Of a stretch of DNA of 18,576 bases, positions 1 to 8,040 are shown piece after piece (position 1 is the first letter of the stretch; the number at the start of each line of letters is the position of its first letter). The notes under the pieces are model-generated. The model searched no databases. It was not told where the DNA came from and saw only the letters and a program-made list of their open reading frames with translations. A program made the translations under genes and the position numbers. Source of the stretch: JBIOWF01 sp044868295 (lineage in GTDB: Bacteria > Actinomycetota > Actinomycetes > Streptosporangiales > Streptosporangiaceae); NCBI GenBank assembly GCA_044868295.1, contig JBIOWF010000001.1:1-18576 (forward strand), written 5' to 3'.

Positions 1-711
1 GTCGCCGAGGCCACCGGTCACGACCCGGGTCACGACGGGGTGCTGCTCGCCGCGGTGCGGCGCATGCACGAGCAGAACCCCATGCTGGGGCTGCGCGGCG
101 TGCGGCTCGGCCTGGTGATCCCCGGCCTGTTCGCCATGCAGGTACGGGCGATCGCGGCGGCGGCGGCCGAGAGCGCCGACCCGAAGGCGGAGATCATGAT
201 TCCGCTGGTCGCGGCCGTCCAGGAGCTGGAGAGCGTACGCGAGGAGTCGTTGAAGATCCTCGCCGAGGCGGGTGTGGACGCGCTCATCGGCACGATGATC
301 GAGGTGCCCCGCGCCGCCGTGACGGCCGGGCAGATCGCCGAGGCCGCCCAGTTCTTCTCGTTCGGCACCAACGACCTCACCCAGATGACCTGGGGCTTCT
401 CCCGGGACGACGTGGAGAGCGCCTTCTTCGGCAAATACCTCGATCTCGGTATCTTCGGCGTCTCGCCGTTCGAGTCCCTCGACCGGGACGGTGTCGGCCG
501 GCTGATGCGGATCGCCGTGGAGGAGGGCAGGAAGACCCGTCCGGAGATCAAGCTCGGCATCTGCGGCGAGCACGGCGGCGATCCCGACTCCGTCCACTTC
601 TGCCACGAGATCGGCCTCGACTACGTCTCGTGCTCCCCGTTCCGCGTGCCCGTCGCCCGCCTTGAGGCCGGGCGCGCGGCGCTCACCTGCTCCGGATCCG
701 ACACCCGCTGA
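1..711 (+). CDS. ppdK: pyruvate, phosphate dikinase, C-terminal part (5' end outside window)
   Basis: The reading frame is open from base 1 and ends at TGA 709-711, giving the last 236 residues of the enzyme. PPDK interconverts pyruvate, ATP and phosphate with PEP, AMP and pyrophosphate in the cytoplasm; in bacteria it links glycolysis and gluconeogenesis. The fragment is the C-terminal PEP/pyruvate-binding TIM-barrel domain. It shows the SFGTNDLTQMTWGFSRDD segment, the GICGEHGGD motif with the catalytic Cys (codon at 562-564), and the family's typical ending YVSCSPFRVPVARLEAGRAAL. The N-terminal ATP-grasp domain and phosphohistidine domain lie upstream of the window. The gene is followed directly by a perfect 15-bp hairpin, so it probably ends its transcription unit here. 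A deleted second copy of this 3' end lies at 3664-3818. The family call is secure from motif recognition. Confidence 0.96.
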   Translation, partial: VAEATGHDPGHDGVLLAAVRRMHEQNPMLGLRGVRLGLVIPGLFAMQVRAIAAAAAESADPKAEIMIPLVAAVQELESVREESLKILAEAGVDALIGTMIEVPRAAVTAGQIAEAAQFFSFGTNDLTQMTWGFSRDDVESAFFGKYLDLGIFGVSPFESLDRDGVGRLMRIAVEEGRKTRPEIKLGICGEHGGDPDSVHFCHEIGLDYVSCSPFRVPVARLEAGRAALTCSGSDTR

Positions 712-732
712 CCTGTCGGTCCGAGCAGTCCT

Positions 733-778
733 CCGGTACGGCTCGCGTGCTTCGTCCATGAGCCGCGAGCCGTACCGG
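733..778 (+). terminator. hairpin terminator after ppdK
   Basis: Perfect 15-bp inverted repeat (arms 733-747 and 764-778, 16-base loop) starting 22 bases after the ppdK stop. There is no U-tract, which is common for actinobacterial terminators. A related hairpin lies at 3846-3888 after the ppdK remnant. Confidence 0.75.
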
Positions 779-1185
779 CCTGGGGGAGTTCCACAGACGA
801 TGCTGACACCGGCCAGCGCCGCGACGTCGTGAAGGGTCGCCGGGCGTGTCCGCTGCGGCGACGATGCCGTGCCGGTGTCCGTTTCCTTTCGCGCTCGCCG
901 TCCTCTCCTGCGCGTACGGGCGAGGGCCGGCCCCGCCAGTACGCGATGAGTTGCCCGGTGACCGGCGATCGTTTTGGTGTATACACGGGGCCGGTGACAT
1001 GTCGTGCGCCGAAAGGTTCTGATTCCGCGACGGGCGGTCCCGCGAGGGCGCATACAGGATTCACGTTCCACTCACTCAGCCGCAACTTACGCGTGAAGGT
1101 ACGTTCGCCCCAGACGACCACTCTCTGCCCCAGGACAGCGTTGTCCGAGGCTCGACGTTCTCGTCATCAAGGGGAATCCATCGCC
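779..1185 (+). other. about 400-base leader/intergenic region before the GNAT gene
   Basis: I see no convincing gene here. Frames are open because of the GC content, and the 829 frame runs into the GNAT gene without a credible start. The stretch contains a perfect 10-bp palindrome GTGTATACAC (977-986) in a locally less GC-rich stretch, which is a possible operator or promoter part. A Shine-Dalgarno-like AAGGGG (1169-1174) precedes the ATG at 1186. No clear -35/-10 pair was found. Confidence 0.5.
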
Positions 1186-1947
1186 ATGACCACCCAGGAT
1201 ACCGTTCGCCCGGGCACCCTTCCCTACAGCAGACCGGTCGCGGACAGACTCCCGCACACCGCCGACCAGATCGAAGTTCGCTTTTTGAGGGCTGACGACA
1301 TCGAGCGGCTCTTGGTGCTGGAGCACGCGAAATGGACGGAGGAGCAGGCCGCGCGGCCGGAGGACATGGCACAGCGCATGGCGGCGAATCCGACGTTGTG
1401 CTTCGGCGCGTTCTCCCGTCGGACGAGTGAGGCCCTGGCGTCCATGTTCCTGAAGCCGATAGGCCTGGATCAGCTGCGCGCCGCGAACACGTGGGCGGAT
1501 TGCGCGCGGGTGGAGTCGTCGGAGCCCCTGCGGACCAGGAGCATGTTCGGCATCAGCATCACCAGCGTCGACCAGGTGGCGGTCGACAGCATTCTCGAAT
1601 TCTTCTGGCCGATCGCGCTGAAAGGCGGCTGGCGGGAGATCTACGGAGGCGCAACACTGCCCGGCCTGCGCGCGTGGAAGCGGGCGAACCCCGACACCCC
1701 CGTGGAAGAGTACGTCCACGCGAAGCGCAATGGTCGGCCGATTGATCCGCAGATGTTCTACTACCACGAAAAGGGATTCACCAGGATCGTCGCCTGCAAG
1801 CCCGACTACTTCCCGCACGAGCGGTCGCTCGACTACGGCGCCGTGCTTCGCGCGGGGATCCCGTTGTCGGCCTGGGCTCCACTGTGGCGGATCGTTCCCC
1901 TGAGCCTGCTCCGCCGCCTCACGCGGGTCCTTCGGCACATGAAATAG
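1186..1947 (+). CDS. GNAT-like acyltransferase associated with a fatty acyl-AMP ligase cassette
   Basis: 253 residues from ATG 1186, chosen for the AAGGGG ribosome site 11 bases upstream and because the frame upstream looks non-coding. The N-terminal half (IEVRFLRADDIERLLVLEHAKW, given here in parts: residues 27-48) has the beta-alpha start of GNAT folds. The centre (FGISITSVD, then FFWPIALKGGWREIYGG) and PQMFYYHEKGF near residue 208 resemble GNAT proteins that sit beside fatty acyl-AMP ligases and carrier proteins. The C-terminus ends with a hydrophobic then basic stretch (LRRLTRVLRHMK) that could touch the membrane. The likely role is transfer of an acyl group, perhaps from the neighbouring carrier protein; the acceptor is unknown. 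It is the only enzyme gene of the cassette that is fully open. The stop is followed at once by an acyl-AMP ligase stub. The fold assignment is moderate and the substrate is inference. Confidence 0.65.
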   Translation: MTTQDTVRPGTLPYSRPVADRLPHTADQIEVRFLRADDIERLLVLEHAKWTEEQAARPEDMAQRMAANPTLCFGAFSRRTSEALASMFLKPIGLDQLRAANTWADCARVESSEPLRTRSMFGISITSVDQVAVDSILEFFWPIALKGGWREIYGGATLPGLRAWKRANPDTPVEEYVHAKRNGRPIDPQMFYYHEKGFTRIVACKPDYFPHERSLDYGAVLRAGIPLSAWAPLWRIVPLSLLRRLTRVLRHMK

Positions 1948-2280
1948 CAGCGTCGGTCCACGAAGATTGCGACCACGTCGGTGCGGGATTTCGGCATCGA
2001 ACCGCCCAGCGTCGTTCTGGTCAGGTCCGGCGCGGTGCGCAAGACCACGAGCGGCAAGGTCCGTCGCTCGCTCATGCGCCAACTGTTCCTCGACGCCGAG
2101 CTCGCCGCGGTGCACGAGGAACTCACCGAATCGGCTCTGAGCGGCGCACGCCGCAGCACCACCGGCCCGCCGACGGGCCGGATCACGCACCATTGGAGAG
2201 AAATTGAGCGGCAACACGAAGCCCCCGCAGCACGTCGATCTGACCGAATGGCTGATCGGACGGGTGGCCCACTATCTTGA
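1948..2280 (+). pseudogene. fatty acyl-AMP ligase (FadD/FAAL type), C-terminal remnant
   Basis: Frame 1 after the GNAT stop reads VRDFGIEPPSVVLVRSGAVR then KTTSGKVRRSLMRQLFLDAEL. This is the closing part of the C-terminal subdomain of acyl-adenylating enzymes, with the catalytic Lys of the (K/R)TTSGK motif. Family members have about 570-600 residues; only about the last 90 remain, with no ribosome site or start of their own. Homology probably begins near 1970. The natural enzyme activates a fatty acid as acyl-AMP and loads it on a carrier protein, which fits the ACP gene that follows. The frame overlaps the ACP start by 77 bases, so the original stop may also have been lost. I infer that a deletion removed about 85% of the gene and fused the stub to the GNAT end. 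Confidence 0.8.
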
Positions 2281-2506
2281 GCGGCCGGTCGACGCCATCG
2301 ACCCGGAGGTCGACCTCGGTCTCTACGGCATGGACTCGCTCTACTCGCTGAGCGTCGTCAGCGACATCGAGGACGCGCTGCACGTGAACATCGACCCGGC
2401 CGTCATCCGGCAGCACTCCACCATCAACGCCCTGGTCCGCTACTTGGAGGAGCTGCTCGCCGACCGAGCCCCGTCGGCGCCTCGGCGAGCCGGAGAGACG
2501 TCATGA
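2204..2506 (+). CDS. acyl carrier protein
   Basis: 100 residues from TTG 2204, preceded by GGAGAG (2195-2200). It is a stand-alone carrier protein with the phosphopantetheine site in LYGMDSLYSLSV; Ser45 is the expected attachment residue. Helix 1 (LTEWLIGRVAHYLE) and the acidic helix after DSL match the ACP/PCP fold. It would carry the acyl group loaded by the acyl-AMP ligase for use by the dehydrogenase or acyltransferase next to it. The TGA overlaps the ATG of the dehydrogenase remnant (ATGA at 2503-2506), a sign of translational coupling in an operon. It is intact although both coupled enzymes are broken, so it is either a recent orphan or used by an enzyme elsewhere. Confidence 0.85.
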   Translation: MSGNTKPPQHVDLTEWLIGRVAHYLERPVDAIDPEVDLGLYGMDSLYSLSVVSDIEDALHVNIDPAVIRQHSTINALVRYLEELLADRAPSAPRRAGETS

Positions 2507-3650
2507 GCCTGACGGACAGCCGTTACCCGGCGGTCGCCGAGCTGGGCCTGTTTCTGGGCGACCCCCGGCAGCCCGGGACACCTTTCTCCTATCGCGTACG
2601 CCCGTACGGGTGAGGGCGCGATCCACTCGATGATCATGGTCGACAAGGAACAAGTGGACCCGGACAGCTGGGTCAACCTCCCGCCCATCAAAACGGTCGG
2701 CCTTCGCGGCCACGAGGTGAGTGGAATCACCTTCGACGGCTGCCGCGTCCCAGACTCCGCGATCATCGGGCCAGAGGGCGCCGGGCTCGGGCAGACGCTC
2801 AAGTTCATGCAGATCACCCGCGCTCTCGTGCCCGCCCCGTCGCTCGGCACCATGGACGCCACCGTACGCATCACCCTCGCCTACGCCCACGAAAGGCACC
2901 TCTACGGCCGGCCGATCTACGCGCTCCCGGTCATCCGCGATCAGTTGCTCAAAGCCCACCTCGACGTGCTGATCAGCGAGTGCGTCACCACTCCGGTGTC
3001 CAGATCGCTCAGCATCGCCCCCGGCCGGCTGAGCCTGTGGTCCTCGCTCGTGAAGTATTTCGTGCCGGTCGTCGCCGAAGGGGTGGTCGCCAGCATGGGC
3101 AACGTGCTCGGAGCCCGCGGATATCTGCGGGAGGGAGCCGCCGACGGCGCCTTCCAGAAGCTCGCGCGCGACCACGCCCATGCGAGTGTCTTCGATGGCA
3201 CCACCCACGTGAACCTGAACGCGATCTCCCATCAGCTCCCCTTCATCCTGGCCGACAACGTACGGCGTCCCGCCGAGTCGGACCGGGCTGAGCTGCTGTC
3301 GGCCCTGTTCTCCCTGACCGAGGAAGCCCCCGCCTGGAAACCGGACGCGCTCCGTCTGCAGCTCACGAACGAGGGGCAGGACGAGATCACCCACTCGTGG
3401 GAACAGATCAGGCGGCAGCTGGGGGAGCTCGATCCAGGCGCCGTACAACGCGACCTGCGGGAGCTGGTGGCCGAGCTCGACCTGATGCGCGAGCGCTGCT
3501 ACGCGCGGCTGACCCACGGCGGCACGTATGACAGCAGGTCTGCCCGCGCCATGGCCGTGGCCAAGGATCACTGCGTCTTCCACGCGGCGGCGTCGTGCCT
3601 GCTCACCTGGCTCGCTTCGCGAAGACACCTCGTTCACGCTCGCGGGGCTC
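2503..3650 (+). pseudogene. acyl-CoA (acyl-ACP) dehydrogenase with out-of-frame internal deletion
   Basis: ATG 2503 opens frame 1 with VAELGLFLGDPRQPGTPFSY, the usual N-terminus of a large actinobacterial acyl-CoA dehydrogenase family, but it stops at TGA 2611-2613 after 36 codons. Homology resumes in frame 2 from about 2594 (AYARTGEGAIHSMIMVDKEQ). It continues through the middle beta-domain, the GLGQTLKFMQITRALVPAPS helix region and the C-terminal helical domain (VVASMGNVLGARGYLREG, FDGTTHVNLNAISHQ) to about 3620. Around 200 residues between these parts are absent, including part of the N-terminal helical domain. The 3' end is also lost where it joins the ppdK remnant near 3660. Such enzymes are FAD-dependent and introduce an alpha-beta double bond into acyl thioesters. 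Here the gene cannot make the full enzyme. An internal start could give only the C-terminal part. Confidence 0.88.
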
Positions 3651-3663
3651 GCCCGGCCATGAA

Positions 3664-3818
3664 ATCCTCGCCGAGGCGGGCGTGGACGCGCTCATCGGCA
3701 CGATGATCGAGGTGCCCCGCGCCGCCGTTACGTCTCGTGCTCCCCGTTCCGCGTCCCCGGCGCCCGCCTTGAGGCCGGTCGCGCGGCGCTCACCGGCTCT
3801 GGATCCGACACCCGCTGA
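3664..3818 (+). pseudogene. ppdK 3'-end remnant (duplicate copy, internally deleted)
   Basis: Bases 3664-3728 repeat ppdK 256-320 with one mismatch and read EILAEAGVDALIGTMIEVPR in the ppdK frame. The sequence then jumps to the equivalent of base 622 and continues to the equivalent of the ppdK stop (TGA 3816-3818). The missing 301 bases are not a multiple of three, so the frame is lost. There is no start or ribosome site. The copy ends at a terminator hairpin like that of the intact gene. Confidence 0.9.
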
Positions 3819-3845
3819 CCTGTCGGTCCGAGCGGTCCGAGTGCC

Positions 3846-3888
3846 GGTACGGCTCGCACGCTCCCTCCGGGGGCGCGCGAGCCGTACC
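3846..3888. terminator. hairpin terminator between ppdK remnant and subtilisin gene
   Basis: Perfect 12-bp arms (3846-3857 and 3877-3888), related to the 733-778 hairpin. It sits 15 bases past the stop of the minus-strand subtilisin gene, so it could end transcription from both sides. The right arm carries a tandem GTACC-GTACC. Confidence 0.7.
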
Positions 3889-3902
3889 GTACCGGTCTGT
3901 GG

Positions 3903-5666
<1,764 letters not shown>

Positions 5667-6007
5667 ACTGGGTTCCTCCAGTGACGGGGGGAAACGGTGG
5701 GACAGTTCGCCAACAATGGTCATTTACAAGTCAAGAGTCAGCAATGTGGACAAAGGCTGTTAATTTGCCTATTGGTTGGTCAGTAAGTGTCGGTGGGCGC
5801 CACGAGTGCCCGGCCGTTCATCTCGAACGCATGTGCCCGTAACGGTGCTGTAACGCGTGTGGACTGCCGTGCCCGTCACGTGCAGGGGCCGGCGATTCCG
5901 CGGGGCCAGAAGGACGCCGAATGTATGGGACATGTTTGTCGTGAAGTGAGGGGAATGCGGGTACGCTCCCTCTTCCCCCTTGATGGGGGGAGAAGGACGC
6001 GTGACCC
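5667..6007. promoter_or_regulatory. divergent control region between subtilisin gene and dgt
   Basis: This 341-base gap contains both promoters and no gene. It is less GC-rich around 5720-5790. On the plus strand, TACGCT (5962-5967) is a plausible -10 for dgt, with TTGTCG (5936-5941) upstream at a long 20-base spacing. On the minus strand, TTGTCC (5753-5748) and TTGACT (5734-5729) are possible -35 boxes for the peptidase, but no good -10 goes with them. GTAAC repeats occur at 5839 and 5850. The dgt ribosome site GGGGGGAGAAGGA spans 5985-5997. Confidence 0.5.
5839..5855. promoter_or_regulatory. GTAACG direct repeat, response-regulator-type site
   Basis: GTAACG at 5839-5844 and again at 5850-5855, an 11-base period that places both half-sites on one DNA face. 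OmpR-family regulators such as PhoP and MtrA use direct repeats of this period, and GTAAC-like repeats are reminiscent of actinobacterial MtrA sites. Assignment to a regulator is inference. Confidence 0.35.
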
Positions 6008-7273
6008 ATGAGCACATACGACAACCACGACCAGGCGCGATGGGTGCCCGAACCGCCCGGCAACCCCGAGCGGAGCGCGTTCGAGCGAGACCGCGCACGC
6101 GTGCTGCACAGCGCGTCGCTGCGCAGGCTGGCGGCCAAGACCCAGGTCGTCGCCCCCGGTGACGCCGGCCTGCACAGCCCGCGCACCCGGCTGACCCACT
6201 CCCTCGAATGCGCCCAGATCGGCCGCGAGATGGGCAAGGTCCTGGGCCGGGACCCCGACCTCGTCGAAACCGCGTGCCTGGCGCACGACCTCGGCCACCC
6301 GCCGTTCGGCCACAACGGGGAGACCGTGCTGAACGAGATCGCGGACAAGTGCGGAGGCTTCCAGGGCAACGCCCAGAACCTCCGCCTGCTGACGCGGCTG
6401 GAGGCGAAGGCGCTCACGGAGGACGGCCGCAGCGCCGGGCTCAACCTCACGCGGGCGGCGCTCGACGCGATCTGCAAGTACCCATGGGCGAGCGCCTCGT
6501 CCACGATCCCCGGCGTCCCCCGCGGCCGCGACGGCCAGCCGTACTGCGTCTACCCCGACGACGCTCCCGTCTTCGAGTGGATCCGGGAGGGCACACCCGA
6601 CCACAGGGTCAGTTTCGAGGCCCAGATCATGGACTGGGCCGACGACGTCGCCTACTCCGTGCACGACCTGGAGGACGCGCTGCACTCCGGCCACGTCACA
6701 CCCGAGGCGCTGCGCGATCCCGAGGAACGGCTGGAGGTCTGCCGCCGGACGCACGACTGGTACGCCGGGGACGCCGATCTGAACGAGCTCGTCGAAATCT
6801 TCACCAGGCTCGTCGCCGAGCCGCTCTGGCCCGGCCGGTTCGACTCCGGGCTCGTCGACCTCGCCGCCCTCAAACGCCTCACCAGCTCCCTCATCGGACG
6901 CTTCTGCCGGTCCGCGCAGGACGCCACCCGAGAGTCGTACGGCTATCGCGACCTGATCGGCCGCCACTCGGCCGATGTCGTCGTGCCGCGGACCACCCGG
7001 CTGGAGTGCGCGCTCCTGAAGGGCGTCACCGCGCACTACGTGATGTGCCGCGACGACCACCACGCCAACCAGGCCAGGCAGCGCGAGCTGATCGCCGAGC
7101 TCGCCTCGCTGATCATGCTGGGCGCCCCGGCGACGCTCGAACCCGCCCTGCGGCCCGCGTTCCAGAACGCCTCCGACGACGCCGGACGGCTGCGCGCGGT
7201 CGTCGACCAGATCGCCTCCCTGACCGACGCCTCCGCCATCGCCTGGCACCGCCGCCTCTCCAGGTCGGCTTAG
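6008..7273 (+). CDS. dgt: deoxyguanosinetriphosphate triphosphohydrolase-like protein (HD domain)
   Basis: 421 residues from ATG 6008, with a strong purine-rich ribosome site at 5985-5997. The enzyme removes the whole triphosphate from dNTPs to give deoxynucleoside and PPPi, and so shapes the dNTP pool for replication. The HD metal site is complete: His64 (RLTHSLECAQIGR), His93-Asp94 (CLAHDLGHPPFGHNGE) and the late Asp in MDWADDVAYSVHDLEDA (about 212-213). The N-terminal RSAFERDRARVLHSASLRRL is typical of the dGTPase type-2 subfamily. Length matches the family (about 420). Genes of this family often lie just upstream of dnaG in actinobacteria, as here with two genes between. A CCCCC/GGGGG hairpin (5975-5989) overlaps the ribosome site. 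Confidence 0.95.
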   Translation: MSTYDNHDQARWVPEPPGNPERSAFERDRARVLHSASLRRLAAKTQVVAPGDAGLHSPRTRLTHSLECAQIGREMGKVLGRDPDLVETACLAHDLGHPPFGHNGETVLNEIADKCGGFQGNAQNLRLLTRLEAKALTEDGRSAGLNLTRAALDAICKYPWASASSTIPGVPRGRDGQPYCVYPDDAPVFEWIREGTPDHRVSFEAQIMDWADDVAYSVHDLEDALHSGHVTPEALRDPEERLEVCRRTHDWYAGDADLNELVEIFTRLVAEPLWPGRFDSGLVDLAALKRLTSSLIGRFCRSAQDATRESYGYRDLIGRHSADVVVPRTTRLECALLKGVTAHYVMCRDDHHANQARQRELIAELASLIMLGAPATLEPALRPAFQNASDDAGRLRAVVDQIASLTDASAIAWHRRLSRSA

Positions 7274-7399
7274 GGCTCGTACGACAGCGCATGACGTCGC
7301 CGGGAGACCCGCTGGTCCGGGTCCGGGTCTGCGTTCCGGTCGACGCGGGGCGAGGACGGACGGATACTGCCCGCAAGCGGCGAGTGACGAGGAGCGCCC

Positions 7400-8040
7400 A
7401 TGTCCACGTACGTGATCATCGGAGCGGGGCTGACCGGGGCCAAGGCGGCTCAGACGCTGCGCGAGGAGGGTTTCACCGGCGACGTCGTCTTGATCGGCGC
7501 CGAACACGAGCGCCCCTACGAGCGGCCGCCGCTGTCGGCATCGGCGCCGTCCCCGACGTGGAGCCGGCCGGGGAGGCCGGTCTCGAGATCGGCAACGGGA
7601 TCGTCGTCGACGCCTCGCTGCGCGCCAGTGCCCCGGACATCTTCGCGGCGGGCGACGTCGCCGAGGCGTCGAACCCGCTCCTCGGCCGCCGGATCAGGGT
7701 GGAACACTGGGCCAACGCGCTCGACGGCGGCCCGGCCGCCGCCCGGGCGATGCTGGGACAACAGGTCGTCTACGACCGCGTGCCGTACTTCTACACCGAC
7801 CAGTTCGACCTCGGCATGGAGTTCTCCGGGGACATCGCCGCATATGACGAGGTCGTCTACCGGGGATCGGTGGAGGCCCTGGAATTCATCGCCTTCTGGT
7901 TGTCCGGCGGCCGGGTGCTCGCCGGGATGAACGTCAACGTCTGGGACGTGGTCCCGGACATCGAGGCGCTGATCCGCTCCCGCCGGACCGTCGACGTCAA
8001 GCGCCTGACCGACCCCGATCTGCCCCTGGGATCGATCTAG
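7400..8040 (+). pseudogene. NAD(P)/FAD-dependent ferredoxin (rhodocoxin-type) reductase, internal deletion and frameshift
   Basis: ATG 7400 with AGGAG (7390-7394) opens MSTYVIIGAGLTGAKAAQTL, a Rossmann FAD-binding start (GxGxxG), to ERPPLS at 7537. The frame then becomes unrelated. From 7534 the next frame reads VGIGAVPDVE, then GLEIGNGIVVDASLR, PDIFAAGDVAEA (second FAD motif with the GD signature) and the reductase C-terminal domain (FYTDQFDLGMEFSG, VLAGMNVNVWDV), ending at TAG 8038-8040. About 180-200 residues are missing, including the NAD-binding domain. The full enzyme would pass electrons from NAD(P)H to a ferredoxin, often for a P450. The joint lies at 7535-7537. The upstream gap 7274-7399 has no clear promoter beyond a GGATACT at about 7360. 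No function is expected. Confidence 0.9.

Larger units (their letters stand above)
256..3842. repeat. partial direct duplication of the ppdK 3' end (256-731 and 3664-3842)
   Basis: Two blocks match by direct comparison. Block 1, 256-320 against 3664-3728, has 64 of 65 bases identical. Block 2, 622-731 against 3729-3838, has about 104 of 110 identical and runs past the ppdK stop into the terminator region. The second copy lacks the 301 bases corresponding to 321-621. The copies are in direct orientation and enclose the accessory cassette at 779-3660. Confidence 0.9.

Noticed and set aside
712..3900. A classical integrative element with att sites in ppdK
   Set aside because: No integrase, transposase or short identical core repeat was seen. 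The long imperfect duplication fits general recombination as well, so no mobile element is annotated.
5876..7507. 543-codon minus-strand frame opposite dgt
   Set aside because: Antisense shadow caused by GC-rich codon bias. It has no domain, no ribosome site, and dgt on the other strand is certain.
6208..8040. 610-codon plus-strand open frame across dgt and the reductase region
   Set aside because: Up to about 7530 it is the Arg/Pro-rich shadow frame of dgt. Only the last 168 codons are real, as the C-terminal part of the broken reductase.
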